DNA of 22,950 nucleotides from Dysgonomonas sp. UBA7710 (GCF_002482385.1 NZ_DLFW01000032.1:1-22950); one strand, 5' to 3'. Shown: positions 6,740 to 16,304, counted from the first letter of the stretch. Made by a program: numbers and translations. The notes: a model not told the origin generated them from the letters alone.

Positions 6740-8023
6740 ATGATTAACTCATTGGAAAAAGAGCAAATTGTAAGTTTGATTAAAAAAGAAGTTGTGCCGG
6801 CTATTGGTTGCACCGAACCTATTGCTGTATCATTGTGTGTGTCAAAGGCTACCGAAGTGCTTGGAACGCAACCTGAGAGAATAAAAGTATATCTGAGTGC
6901 CAATGTTTTGAAAAATGCTATGGGGGTAGGTATACCCGGAACCCGTATGGTAGGCTTGCCTATTGCAGTGGCTTTGGGTGCTCTTATCGGAAAGAGTGAA
7001 TATGGCTTGCAGGTACTGAAAGATCTTACTCTGGGGGATGTTGAGCAAGGAAAACAATATATCTCGGAAAAACGTTTGGAAATAGCCCTGAAAGAAAGTA
7101 TTACAGACAACCTGTACATAGAGGTACATTGTATAGCAGGAGTGGATGAAGCTCAAGCTGTCATCCGTGGAACGCATACAAATTTTTCATATATAGCTAA
7201 AAACGGAGATGTATTTTGCGATGAGGTTTGTAATGAGAATGGAGATGTTTGTAAAGATGAAGTTACATTGACTTTTGCAAAGGTATATGAATTCGCTACT
7301 ACTGTTCCGGTAGGGGATATACGTTTTATCCTTGAGGCAGCGGAACTGAACAGAAAGGCTTCAAAGTTATCGCATGAGGGTAATTACGGGCATAATGTTG
7401 CTAAAACAGTTACCGGCACTTTAGGTAAAAAGATATTCGGAGATTCCATGCTTTCACATATGATGTCATATACAGCAGCGGCTTGTGATGCCCGTATGGA
7501 TGGGGCGATGATTCCCGTTATGAGCAATTCGGGTAGCGGAAATCAGGGTATTACGGCAACCCTGCCTGTACTTAGTTTTGCCGAAGATACCAACTGTACG
7601 GAGGATGAACTTGTCAGGGCATTGATACTTAGTCATCTGACAGTTGTATATATAAAACAAAAACTTGGTCGCCTTTCAGCTTTGTGCGGTTGTGTGGCGG
7701 CGGCAACAGGTGCCAGTTGTGGTATTACTCATCTGATGGGAGGGGATTATAGTCAGGTCACTTTTGCTGTGAAAAATATGGTGGGAAATATAACCGGTAT
7801 GATTTGTGACGGAGCAAAGCCCAGCTGTGCTCTTAAAATATCGAGCGGTGTATCTACAGCTGTTCTTTCAGCCATCATGGCAATGGAACACAAGGTAGTA
7901 TCATCTTTAGAAGGTATCGTGGATGACGATGTGGATAAGACCATTGAAAATTTGACCAGTATTGGTGCTGTTGGTATGCAGGAAACAGACAAATTGGTAT
8001 TAAAGATAATGACGAGTAAATAG
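6740..8023 (+). CDS. CyuA/UPF0597-type L-cysteine desulfidase-like protein (serine dehydratase alpha family)
   Basis: A cytosolic 427-residue protein spanning the whole UPF0597/CyuA (YhaM) family, which is related to the alpha domain of iron-sulfur L-serine dehydratases. Visible signatures are AIGCTEPIA with Cys24, the glycine-rich SNSGSGNQG loop at about 262-270, and the cysteine-containing segments ALCGCVAAATGASCG (Cys316, 318, 327) and CDGAKPSCA (Cys356, 363). Characterised members hold an oxygen-sensitive 4Fe-4S cluster and degrade L-cysteine to pyruvate, ammonia and sulfide. Cluster ligation here is inferred from cysteine placement. Three further cysteines (160, 164, 171) lie in a central segment and may be lineage-specific. 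Genome pipelines often label such proteins L-serine ammonia-lyase subunit alpha, so the substrate is not certain. It has its own -7 box upstream, and a terminator at 8106-8134 isolates it from the sus locus. Confidence 0.85.
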   Translation: MINSLEKEQIVSLIKKEVVPAIGCTEPIAVSLCVSKATEVLGTQPERIKVYLSANVLKNAMGVGIPGTRMVGLPIAVALGALIGKSEYGLQVLKDLTLGDVEQGKQYISEKRLEIALKESITDNLYIEVHCIAGVDEAQAVIRGTHTNFSYIAKNGDVFCDEVCNENGDVCKDEVTLTFAKVYEFATTVPVGDIRFILEAAELNRKASKLSHEGNYGHNVAKTVTGTLGKKIFGDSMLSHMMSYTAAACDARMDGAMIPVMSNSGSGNQGITATLPVLSFAEDTNCTEDELVRALILSHLTVVYIKQKLGRLSALCGCVAAATGASCGITHLMGGDYSQVTFAVKNMVGNITGMICDGAKPSCALKISSGVSTAVLSAIMAMEHKVVSSLEGIVDDDVDKTIENLTSIGAVGMQETDKLVLKIMTSK

Positions 8024-8105
8024 CTAAATTAATAAGAATGAAAATAAGAAATTATTACCAGAAAAAAAGAGGATATATTCAATTTACCGGATAGCTTAAA
8101 GCAAT

Positions 8106-8134
8106 AAAAAACGCTCCAATAAGGAGCGTTTTTT
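8106..8134. terminator. Bidirectional terminator between convergent genes
   Basis: ACGCTCC (8111-8117) and GGAGCGT (8123-8129) form a perfect stem with a 5-nt AATAA loop. An A-run before and a T-run after extend the stem and supply the U-tract in either direction. It lies 82 nt after the desulfidase-like gene and 35 nt beyond the end of the convergent susB gene, so it can serve both. Confidence 0.9.
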
Positions 8135-8169
8135 CAACCATTTGATAACCAATTTAGAATCTTAACCTT

Positions 8170-10386
8170 TTACAGTCTTTTCAATCCTTTTGTTTGTGCC
8201 TTATCAGCTTCTATAATGCTGATGGCGTAACCTCCGGCAGGTGCGCATAGCTGTGATAACTTCGACTTGCTGGTTACCACTACTTTGCGGATAGTGTATG
8301 CCTGAGGATTTGTTTTGTAGTGAGCGTCCTTCGCATCGCTGTATATCGTTGCGATGTATGTTTTGGCCGGATCCAGATATTCGAATGTGACATTTGATGT
8401 GCGCCCGTTCTCGTCACATACGCTACCAACGAACCAGTTATTTGAATTTTTTGCTTTACGGGCAACCGTAATATATTCACCTGGTTCAGCTTCCAGATAT
8501 TTGCTCTCGTCCCAGTCTATAGCGACATCTTTAATGAACTGGAATGCATCGAGATACTGATTATATGTTTCGGGCAGATCGGCAGCCATCTGTAACGGGC
8601 TGTACATGGTTACATACAGTGCCAGTTGATTGGCCAGTGTACTGTTCACATGCGAATTGTTGTCAGGATTGTATTTGCTTACATCCATCTGGAAGATACC
8701 CGGAGTATAATCCATCGGGCCTCCGATAAGGCGGGTGAAAGGAAGTACAGTGACATGGTTCGGCTTGTTACCGCCAAATGCCTGGTATTCTGTTCCGCGA
8801 GCCGATTCGTTCCCTATGAGGTTTGGCCATGTACGGCATACACCTGTCGGACGTACTGCTTCGTGGGCATTTACCATGATCTTATAACCGGCAGCTTTTT
8901 CGAAAGCATACTGGTAGTGATTTACCATCCATTGTCCGTAATGATGCTCGCCACGAGGGATAATATTGCCTACATAGCCGCTTTTAACAGAGTTGTATCC
9001 ATTGTCAACCATGAATTGATAAGCTTTGTCCATATGTCGTTCATAATTGCGTACCGACGATGAAGTCTCGTGGTGCATGATGATTTTTACACCTTTACTT
9101 TTTGCATATGTATTAAGCTCTTTAACATCGAAGTCGGGATAAGGAGTCACAAAGTCGAATACATAATCTTTCGATTTGCCGAACCAGTCTTCCCATCCTA
9201 CATTCCATCCTTCTACAAGTACACCGTCGAAACCATGTAATGCCGCAAAGTCGATATACGCTTTCACATGTTCAGTATTAGCGGCGTGTTTACCATTTGG
9301 TTTAGTTTTACTGTAATCGGTAACACCCAGTTGTACGCTATATACATCATCAGTGTATGCCCAAGAGCTTTTCCCTGTAATCATTTCCCACCATACTCCG
9401 ATATATTTTACAGGTTTGATCCATGATGTATCTTCTATCTTAGAAGGCTCATTCAGGTTAAGTGTGATGTGTGAAGCCAGCACATTGCGGGCATCGTCGC
9501 TTACGATAACCGTACGCCATGGTGTGTTGCACGAAGCCTGCATATAGCCTTTGTAACCTTGTGCATCGGGAGTGAGCCATGATTCGAATATCATATTCTT
9601 ATCATCAAGATTGAGATGCATACAAGAGTAATTGATTAATGCCGCTTCGTGAAGATTGATATATAATCCATCGTCGGTTTTCATCATCAATGCTGTTTGC
9701 ACCCCAGTCTCAGAGAATGGTGTCTGAGATGAGTTCGGTGTAATAGCCTTACTCATCAATCCTCTGATTTCAGATAGCTTAGATGTTGTATAATCATATT
9801 CCTGTGTATCATAATCGCCCGGTATCCAGAATGCTTTATGATCTCCGGCCATGGCAAACTGGGTTCTTTCTTCTTTGATTACGAAGTATGTAAGATTTTT
9901 TTGCTCAGGGAACTCATAACGGAATCCCAGCCCGTCATCGAACAAACGGAAACGGATAACGATATGTCTGTCTGTCGATTTCTGGTTCAGAGTAACGGCT
10001 AGTTCGTTATAGTGGTTACGAATTTGGCTTACTTCTCCCCAAACCGGTTTCCACGATTCGTCAAATGTAGCGGTTTTAGTATCTGTTATTTCAAAGCCGT
10101 TCAGCAAAGATACTTTATCTTCATTTTGTTTATTGTCTCTTTGTTTAATCGAAAAGTCGCTGAAGTCTGTATGCGCGTCACTGTCGTCTTTCAGTTCCAG
10201 TCCGAGTTTGGATGTTTTTATAACATCTTTGTTTTTATATGTTAGAGCATATGCCGGTATGCCTCCGTTCTGGATAGAGAATTTCAGAGTGAGATTTCCG
10301 TCCGGTGATTTTAGTTCCTGTGCTTTCATTGTCTGGAATATTAAACAAAAGCTGATAAAAATGGAAATACTTATTACTTTCTTCAT
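8170..10386 (-). CDS. susB: GH97 alpha-glucosidase, SusB type
   Basis: From the ATG at 10386 the product is 738 residues, with a signal peptide (MKKVISISIFISFCLIFQ, cleavage near KAQ) pointing to the periplasm. A longer frame to 10413 would need a TTG and spoils the signal peptide. Landmarks of inverting GH97 enzymes line up with Bacteroides thetaiotaomicron SusB: the calcium-ligand region GDYDTQEYDY near 195, VEGWNVGWEDWFG, the catalytic-base Glu in HHETS near 440, the acid Glu in NAHEAVRPTG near 509, and the Glu pair in NESARGTEY near 527 and 533 (439, 508, 526 and 532 in SusB). The C-terminus ends in KGLKRL as SusB does, from memory. The enzyme releases glucose from maltooligosaccharides. 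A terminator and a LacI-like operator lie directly upstream, so it is probably its own transcription unit, co-regulated with susCDE. Confidence 0.95.
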   Translation of the reverse strand: MKKVISISIFISFCLIFQTMKAQELKSPDGNLTLKFSIQNGGIPAYALTYKNKDVIKTSKLGLELKDDSDAHTDFSDFSIKQRDNKQNEDKVSLLNGFEITDTKTATFDESWKPVWGEVSQIRNHYNELAVTLNQKSTDRHIVIRFRLFDDGLGFRYEFPEQKNLTYFVIKEERTQFAMAGDHKAFWIPGDYDTQEYDYTTSKLSEIRGLMSKAITPNSSQTPFSETGVQTALMMKTDDGLYINLHEAALINYSCMHLNLDDKNMIFESWLTPDAQGYKGYMQASCNTPWRTVIVSDDARNVLASHITLNLNEPSKIEDTSWIKPVKYIGVWWEMITGKSSWAYTDDVYSVQLGVTDYSKTKPNGKHAANTEHVKAYIDFAALHGFDGVLVEGWNVGWEDWFGKSKDYVFDFVTPYPDFDVKELNTYAKSKGVKIIMHHETSSSVRNYERHMDKAYQFMVDNGYNSVKSGYVGNIIPRGEHHYGQWMVNHYQYAFEKAAGYKIMVNAHEAVRPTGVCRTWPNLIGNESARGTEYQAFGGNKPNHVTVLPFTRLIGGPMDYTPGIFQMDVSKYNPDNNSHVNSTLANQLALYVTMYSPLQMAADLPETYNQYLDAFQFIKDVAIDWDESKYLEAEPGEYITVARKAKNSNNWFVGSVCDENGRTSNVTFEYLDPAKTYIATIYSDAKDAHYKTNPQAYTIRKVVVTSKSKLSQLCAPAGGYAISIIEADKAQTKGLKRL

Positions 10387-10472
10387 GATTCTTTTAAAAG
10401 TTTTACACAGCAAAGAAACGCTTTTAAAGGGTTAATAGTAGTCTGCGCAATTATTAAAGCGGGCTAAAAAGT

Positions 10473-10488
10473 TTGCAAACGTTTGCAA
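10473..10488. promoter_or_regulatory. LacI-family-like operator upstream of susB
   Basis: TTGCAAACGTTTGCAA is a perfect 16-bp palindrome with the central CG and flanking GCAAAC/GTTTGC typical of LacI/GalR/CcpA-family sites. It lies between the susE terminator and the susB ATG, 86 nt upstream of that ATG. A similar site (13 of 16 identical) is upstream of susC at 16758-16773. No LacI-family gene is in the window, so the regulator and its sign are unknown. Confidence 0.65.
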
Positions 10489-10498
10489 GGGGGCAAAA

Positions 10499-10530
10499 AG
10501 AAAAAGTGGGGACATGTCCCCACTTTTTCT
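10499..10530 (-). terminator. Terminator after susE: 32-nt perfect palindrome
   Basis: The 32 nt are fully self-complementary around ACATGT: a stem of an A-run then GTGGGG against CCCCAC then a T-run. On the minus strand, TTTTTCTTTTTG follows the GC stem, giving a good U-tract. It lies 23 nt beyond the end of the susE-like gene and should stop most transcription before susB. Confidence 0.85.
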
Positions 10531-10553
10531 AAACAGAGTATTTATTAAAGTAT

Positions 10554-11621
10554 TTATTCGATAGTTCCAGTTCCAGCATTAAAGTCGAGAGTGATTGTTT
10601 TGCCGGCTGCAACAGGAACAGCATCTTGATCTCCTCCTGTAGCGCGATAAACGATCTTTCCACTGAATATATTGAACTCATGTCTCCACCAATCGCTATT
10701 ATAAGCATCTATAGCATTTGAAGATGCATACATCCTCAAATTGTTTGATGCTACTGTTACAATTGTGGCTTTGTTTCCGGTTATAGTGAAAGGATATTTA
10801 CCTGTGTCCCATCCACCGAAAGCGTCTCCCATACCATATACCTTAGCCGGTTCGATGGCAATTGCTTTGTCCGGATAGTTTACGAATATTACATACAATC
10901 CGGTTGTAGCGACAACAGCATTTCCATCACCATCATTGGAGAAGCCTGTGTTTGTATCCATCTTTCCGTAAGCAGTACCCCAAGTCTTGTCAGGAGACCA
11001 TTTAAAGCCGTTGCCGGCAGTGAGATATTTGATGCACCAGAATGCACCATCCTCTCCATCATTATTTTGTATAGGAATTAATGAAACGATTCCATCCGAA
11101 TCCCAGTTCCAATTTCCGAAATCAGCTCCCACCATATATAGTTCTTTAGGAAATGCGACATAGCAAGTGAATGTAACGCTTTTTATGTCGGAATAGAAAA
11201 CCGGGCCTGTCCCTACGGTATTAAGCCCTGTTCTCAAACGTAAATAGAGTGTTATTGGTTGAGATTCCTTCACAAATAATAATGCAGCGTCATTCAACAC
11301 TTTATATGTTATTTCTGTACTGTTTGAGTATGATGTTACTATAGCTTGAGCATTTTCAAAGGTTGAACTTGTCGCCGCTTCAATGGTATAAACCGGTGCA
11401 GCCTGTATATTATAATCGGTTCTTGTCCACGACCATGTTCCTATTTTTTCAGACATTTTAGTATCCTTGTCTATAACAAAATCCTGAAGCGTACTTTGTG
11501 TAAACACCGGTTTTTCAATGTTGCTTTCATCTCCCAGTTTTATGTGATCATCATCGTTGGAACAGGCAACAAAGATGAACAAAGCGATGAAGCAAGTCAG
11601 TAGTATATTTAACTTTTTCAT
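10554..11621 (-). CDS. susE: SusE/SusF-like starch-binding surface lipoprotein
   Basis: A 355-residue lipoprotein with the lipobox FVAC at Cys20, followed by SNDDD, an acidic run like the surface-export signal of Bacteroidota lipoproteins. It should therefore sit on the cell surface. Residues ~35-155 fit the SusE N-terminal Ig-like domain. Two tandem SusE/F-type carbohydrate-binding modules follow, each opening with a related motif: ELYMVGADFGNWNWDSDG near 160 and KVYGMGDAFGGWDTGKYP near 260. Aromatics such as FKWSPDKTWGTAYG and SDWWRHEF are candidate glycan-stacking residues. In the known Sus system SusE and SusF bind starch outside the cell and are not essential for uptake. With one Ig and two modules it is nearer SusE (387 residues) than SusF. 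It is third in the operon, 30 nt after susD, and ends just before a strong terminator. Confidence 0.85.
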   Translation of the reverse strand: MKKLNILLTCFIALFIFVACSNDDDHIKLGDESNIEKPVFTQSTLQDFVIDKDTKMSEKIGTWSWTRTDYNIQAAPVYTIEAATSSTFENAQAIVTSYSNSTEITYKVLNDAALLFVKESQPITLYLRLRTGLNTVGTGPVFYSDIKSVTFTCYVAFPKELYMVGADFGNWNWDSDGIVSLIPIQNNDGEDGAFWCIKYLTAGNGFKWSPDKTWGTAYGKMDTNTGFSNDGDGNAVVATTGLYVIFVNYPDKAIAIEPAKVYGMGDAFGGWDTGKYPFTITGNKATIVTVASNNLRMYASSNAIDAYNSDWWRHEFNIFSGKIVYRATGGDQDAVPVAAGKTITLDFNAGTGTIE

Positions 11622-11651
11622 ATTCTGATGTGTTTTTTTATTTAGAGATGG

Positions 11652-13277
11652 TTAATTATAGCCTTCATTCTGAGTCAGATTAGGATTAGCTCCCATATCA
11701 TCAGCCGGAATAGGATATATATTGAATTTTTTATCTACAGATGTTCCTCCATATGTTCCACCTTTCCATTGCCATGTGTAAGATCCTGTGGTGAGTTTAT
11801 CGAAACGTACAAGGTCTGTCCGGCGTTGAGCCTCATAGAATAATTCACGTCCTCTTTCATCCAGAATAAAGTCTAAAGTGAGATTGGCCTGGCTTATTTC
11901 TGCGCTTGCATCGTTGCCGTAGGCACGTTTGCGAAGATCGTTTATATATGTGAGGGCTGTAGCTTCTGACCCTCCGGTTCCCCCACGGAGAACTGCTTCG
12001 GCATAATTCAGGTATATTTCACCTAAACGGAATAAAGGGAAATCTGTATATGCAATATTGCTTGCCGGTAAAGATCCGTCTTTGTTAACATTGGAGAATT
12101 TTACCACAGGTATACCGTTCTTGTAATTAGAAGGGTCTACAATATTTATGTTGTCAGCCAAAGCAGGATATAGCATAGTATAACGGATATCCTTGCTATT
12201 ATTACTTTGTTTGGTAAATGTTTCCTGCAATGAAACCCGGGCGCGGTTGCCTTGCCATGCACCTTGTGCGTTAATCTCAGCCTGCATAGCTGAAGGCACT
12301 GTACTACAAAGAAGGAATGTCATTCCACCCCATGTCTGAGTGTCTGCCCCCTCATAGCGTATCGGGAAAATCATTTCTTTAGATTTGCCATTGTCGGCCT
12401 TGAATATGTCTGCATATTTCGGTTCCAGTTCATATCCTACGCTTAATACTTGTTTGCTGTATGTCAAACTTTCAGTGTACTTTTTCTCCCCGGTATATAT
12501 TTCGGCATTCAGATATAAGCGTGAAAGAAGAGACCATGCGGCGGCTTTGGTCACACGTCCATAATTTTTGCTGTTGTATCCAACAAAAGGATCTAATAAG
12601 CCGTTTTGGCATTCAGTAAGCTCTTTTTCGATATACGCGAATAAATCTTTGGCCATTATCTGAGGTGCGGATTCTTTTCCTACAACACTTTCTTCTGTAA
12701 CGTATGGTACATTACGGAACATATCCAGTAGATAATAATATGCCAATGCTCTCATAAAACGGGCATCTTCACGTAGAATGCGTATCTCTGATTTTACACT
12801 TTCCTCTACACCTCTTGACGATAGTTTATCTTCTGATGTTTCACGAAGGTATTCATTCGATAAATTTATTTGATAGTATAGTCTGTAATACATTCCTTTA
12901 ACAAAAACATTGGTAGAATTCCATGTAAGGGTATTAAAATCGTTTATACCGATGTCTCCCCAGCAGCAGTGAGCTTCATCTGTGGGAAGTTCCTGCAAGT
13001 TCCATAATCCGCGAAGGAATGAGGCCTGACTACCCCCGTCTACTCCGGCTACATCCGATTCGTCATCCCCTCCTTTATTTCCCGAAATAGCCAAACCTGC
13101 ATATATCTTGGCTAATCCGGACTTGTAGGCTCCTATTTCTTTGCCATACACAGTTTCGCCAACTACTTCATTGGGATCGATAGGTAGTGTATTTAAATCG
13201 TCTGTACATGATGTTATAGCTAATGTGCTTAAGGCAACAGCCATAACAGTCATAAATTTATATTTCAGTGATTTCAT
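11652..13277 (-). CDS. susD: SusD-family glycan-binding outer-membrane lipoprotein, starch type
   Basis: A 541-residue lipoprotein: signal peptide and lipobox AITSC with Cys24. It is a RagB/SusD-family protein that caps the SusC barrel and binds the glycan. Resemblance to archetypal starch SusD is visible by recall: DDLNTLPIDP near the N-terminus; NLQELPTDEA near 93-102 followed by an aromatic/Cys-rich CCWGDIG, the region of the maltooligosaccharide-stacking Trp; FMRALAYYYLLDMF in the TPR-like helices; and the C-terminal QRRTDLVRFDKLTTGSYTW, WKGGTYGGTSV and NLTQNEGYN. This makes an alpha-glucan ligand more likely than for a generic SusD. ATG at 13277 is preferred, although a start at residue 9 would also keep the signal peptide. 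It lies 18 nt after susC and 30 nt before susE. Confidence 0.92.
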   Translation of the reverse strand: MKSLKYKFMTVMAVALSTLAITSCTDDLNTLPIDPNEVVGETVYGKEIGAYKSGLAKIYAGLAISGNKGGDDESDVAGVDGGSQASFLRGLWNLQELPTDEAHCCWGDIGINDFNTLTWNSTNVFVKGMYYRLYYQINLSNEYLRETSEDKLSSRGVEESVKSEIRILREDARFMRALAYYYLLDMFRNVPYVTEESVVGKESAPQIMAKDLFAYIEKELTECQNGLLDPFVGYNSKNYGRVTKAAAWSLLSRLYLNAEIYTGEKKYTESLTYSKQVLSVGYELEPKYADIFKADNGKSKEMIFPIRYEGADTQTWGGMTFLLCSTVPSAMQAEINAQGAWQGNRARVSLQETFTKQSNNSKDIRYTMLYPALADNINIVDPSNYKNGIPVVKFSNVNKDGSLPASNIAYTDFPLFRLGEIYLNYAEAVLRGGTGGSEATALTYINDLRKRAYGNDASAEISQANLTLDFILDERGRELFYEAQRRTDLVRFDKLTTGSYTWQWKGGTYGGTSVDKKFNIYPIPADDMGANPNLTQNEGYN

Positions 13278-13295
13278 GTTCTAATCTGTTTAATG

Positions 13296-16200
13296 TTAAA
13301 AATTGAGACTTAAACCAAGCATATAAATACGTGGGCGAGGATAGATATTATTGTCTATACCATCGTTATTGAACTCAGGGTCCAAGCCTTTATACTTGGT
13401 GATAATGAAAGGATTCTGAACGGTTGCATACAGACGTGCCGATTCCAGTCCTTTGAATGGCTTCAGGAATGTATATCCTAAAGAGATATTGTCCATTCTT
13501 AAGAAAGATGCATTCTGTATATAGTAATCAGAGATAAACTGTGCCTGACTGAAATTGGTATAAGATGCACTACTTACCCTGTTTTTAAGGAATCCGGTAG
13601 GGTCCATTAACCAGGCTCCGCCATAAGCTTCACGATTTGACTGAATATTGTTATATACATAGTTTCCAAAACTGGCACGCAATGCAAAGTTGAAATCCCA
13701 GTTTTTATAAGAGAATTGAGATGATAATCCCATGTATACGTCAGGTGAAGCTTTCTTATATGGACGTAAATCTTCTCCGTCTATTATACCATCGTTATTC
13801 TGATCTACATAAGCTCCTTCTATTGGCTTGCCGTCGGTATCATATATTTGTTCATAAACATAGAATGTACCGTAAGGTTGGCCGGTCTTGTGTACTAATA
13901 CCTGGTTACCTGTACCTCCGGTGATACCTCCCCATCTGAATATGCTGGTCGGATCTTCGGCTAGTTTTGTAATTTCATTTTTATTATAGGAAACATTGTA
14001 TGACAGGGACCAGTTAATGTCTTTTGTTTCAATCGGACGGGCAGTTATATTAAATTCAATACCCTTATTAGTCATATTTCCGATATTGGTCAATAGTACA
14101 TTGCTAAAGTTAGATCCGGCAGGTATAGGTATCTCATTCAACATATCATTAGTCTTTCTATAGTACAGATCTACAGCTCCTGATATACGGTTGCCAAGGA
14201 ATCCGTAGTCCAAACCGATGTTATAAGTGGTGGTTTCCTCCCATTTCAATTCCGAATCGTAAGCATTAGGACGGATCAATTGTACTTTTTCATCTCCCCA
14301 GTAGTAGTTTGCTCCCGGTTTGCTATATTGGTATTTAGCCATATAAGGATAATCTCCGGTTCCTAAATTTTGTTGTCCGGTGATACCATATCCCAGGCGA
14401 AGTTTCAGATCAGAAAGTAAATTCTGGTTCTTCATGAATGATTCTTCTGTTATCCGCCAAGCTAAAGCTACAGAAGGGAATAATCCCCAGCGCTTATCTT
14501 TGCTAAAGCGGGATGATCCGTCATTACGGAGCGTGGCTGTTAATAAATAGCGGTTTGCAAATGTATAGTTGAAGCGTCCGAAGTAAGATATCAGATAATT
14601 TTCTGTTTTGAAGCTATCACCATCTTTATAATATAGTGCTCCAAATTCGTTTTGCTTAGCTTCAGAATATGGATAAATATTAGATTCTGATCTGTAGAAA
14701 TATTGCCATGAATAACCGCCCATAACGTCAAACTTGTGACTACCTAATTCTTTCACATAGTTGAGGTAGAAATCCATCAGCTGATTGCGTTTCAATTGCT
14801 TATAGTCTCTGTTTTCTCCAAATCCTGTTTTGAAGTTTCCTGTTACCCAGCTCAATGGAGAGTTGTCTTCTATACTAATCCAACCGATACTGTTAGATAT
14901 ATCATATCCCAGATTAAGATTTGCCCTCAGATCGGGAAGAAAATGCATCTTATAGTCAAATTGTATATTTCCAATACTTCTTTTTACCCTGGATGCATCT
15001 CTTTTTTGATTCAAAGTTGCCACTGGATTCGCTAAACCTATATCAATAGGAGTGCCGTCCTCTTTAAGAGACATATAATATCCGTTGCCATATTTGCTGT
15101 CGCTATTATATACAGGTTGGGTAGGATCGAATTCTGCTGCGGCTCCGATTGCTCCTGTATCAGCGAAACGGTTTGTATTGTATATTCCTTTTAGACTAAG
15201 TTGTACAGTCAAATGATTGTCAAAAAACTTCGGATTTAAATTCACCGATCCGGTCCAACGATCCATATAGGATGTTTTTAGGATACCGTTTTCGTTAGTG
15301 TAACCGATTGATACACGGTAAGGGAAGTTTCCTGCAGCTCCGGCTACGCTTAGATTATGGTCTGTACTGAATGCTGTACGGAATATTTCGTCCTGCCAAT
15401 TTGTGTTGGCTGTTCCAAGTGCATTTACCTGACTGCTGCCTTCAGCATATTTCGATTTTACAAAATTCCTGAAGTTATCAGCGCTCATTACATCAATATC
15501 GTCTGTTTTACTACTGATGGAGAATGTTCCATTGTAATTGATTTTCGGTTTACCGGAGCTTCCTTTTTTCGTAGTAATGATAATAACTCCATTTGAAGCG
15601 CGAGAACCGTAAATTGCAGCGGCAGAAGCGTCTTTTAATACGGAGAAACTCTCAATATCATTAGGATTGACTGATGCCAACGGATTGGCCATACCATTTA
15701 TAGACGTTGTATTGTCTACCGGTACGCCGTCGATAACAATCAGAGGATCGTTACTGGCTTTCATCGAAGAACCTCCACGGATGCGTATTTTAGCCGCTGA
15801 TCCGGGGGCACCACCGTCTGTGACGACACTTACACCGGGGGCTTTACCTATAAGCAGGTCAGAGGCTGAAGTTGCCATCCCTTTAGCCAGGGAGTTGGCC
15901 GAGATGGCTGTTACTGAACCAGTAAGGTCTTCTTTTTTTACGCTACCATAACCGATTATTACAACTTCTTTCAGAAGTTCGGCATCTTCGCTAAGCACTA
16001 CATCGATAGATGTTCTTCCGGCAATCTGTATTTCCTGTGAAGTGAAACCAACATATGAGAAAACTAGTGTCCCGTTTTCGGGTGCTTTAAGTTCGTAATT
16101 TCCATCCAAATCGGTAACAGTGCCTGTCGTTGTGCCTTTAACAACAACACTACCACTAATGATAGGTTCGCCATTGCTGTCTTTCACATTTCCTTTTACT

Positions 16201-16304
16201 GTAATAGTGCCACTTTGGGCATGCATACTTGATGACAAAGTGATTACTCCTAACATAATAATCAGGAATATTTTTGCGCATCTGCTCTTTCTCTTTCTTT
16301 CCAT
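13296..16304 (-). CDS. susC: SusC-family TonB-dependent glycan transporter
   Basis: A 1002-residue outer-membrane TonB-dependent transporter. A signal peptide ends at about 30 (MHAQ/SGTIT). A carboxypeptidase-regulatory-like domain (~33-105: VKGNVKDSNGEPIISGSVVV, DLDGNYEL) is followed by the TonB-box region EVVIIGYGSVKKEDLTGSV near 113-131, the plug with RIRGGSSMKASNDPLIVIDG and the conserved KDASAAAIYGSRASNGVIII, then the 22-strand barrel with a LRMDNISLGYTF segment and terminal LSLNF. It imports the oligosaccharide captured with SusD. It is the first gene of the susCDE unit, and no SusR or GH13 gene adjoins it. The upstream region is long (742 nt to the divergent efflux adaptor gene) and carries a LacI-like operator and a TC microsatellite. 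The ATG at 16304 has no clear Shine-Dalgarno. Confidence 0.95.
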   Translation of the reverse strand: MERKRKSRCAKIFLIIMLGVITLSSSMHAQSGTITVKGNVKDSNGEPIISGSVVVKGTTTGTVTDLDGNYELKAPENGTLVFSYVGFTSQEIQIAGRTSIDVVLSEDAELLKEVVIIGYGSVKKEDLTGSVTAISANSLAKGMATSASDLLIGKAPGVSVVTDGGAPGSAAKIRIRGGSSMKASNDPLIVIDGVPVDNTTSINGMANPLASVNPNDIESFSVLKDASAAAIYGSRASNGVIIITTKKGSSGKPKINYNGTFSISSKTDDIDVMSADNFRNFVKSKYAEGSSQVNALGTANTNWQDEIFRTAFSTDHNLSVAGAAGNFPYRVSIGYTNENGILKTSYMDRWTGSVNLNPKFFDNHLTVQLSLKGIYNTNRFADTGAIGAAAEFDPTQPVYNSDSKYGNGYYMSLKEDGTPIDIGLANPVATLNQKRDASRVKRSIGNIQFDYKMHFLPDLRANLNLGYDISNSIGWISIEDNSPLSWVTGNFKTGFGENRDYKQLKRNQLMDFYLNYVKELGSHKFDVMGGYSWQYFYRSESNIYPYSEAKQNEFGALYYKDGDSFKTENYLISYFGRFNYTFANRYLLTATLRNDGSSRFSKDKRWGLFPSVALAWRITEESFMKNQNLLSDLKLRLGYGITGQQNLGTGDYPYMAKYQYSKPGANYYWGDEKVQLIRPNAYDSELKWEETTTYNIGLDYGFLGNRISGAVDLYYRKTNDMLNEIPIPAGSNFSNVLLTNIGNMTNKGIEFNITARPIETKDINWSLSYNVSYNKNEITKLAEDPTSIFRWGGITGGTGNQVLVHKTGQPYGTFYVYEQIYDTDGKPIEGAYVDQNNDGIIDGEDLRPYKKASPDVYMGLSSQFSYKNWDFNFALRASFGNYVYNNIQSNREAYGGAWLMDPTGFLKNRVSSASYTNFSQAQFISDYYIQNASFLRMDNISLGYTFLKPFKGLESARLYATVQNPFIITKYKGLDPEFNNDGIDNNIYPRPRIYMLGLSLNF

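Noticed and set aside
8626..9063. 145-residue plus-strand frame opposite susB
   Set aside because: It is antisense to the catalytic region of a clear GH97 enzyme and shows no domain features.
10387..10413. N-terminal extension of SusB to a TTG at 10413
   Set aside because: The ATG at 10386 gives a clean signal peptide and 738 residues, equal to the known SusB length.
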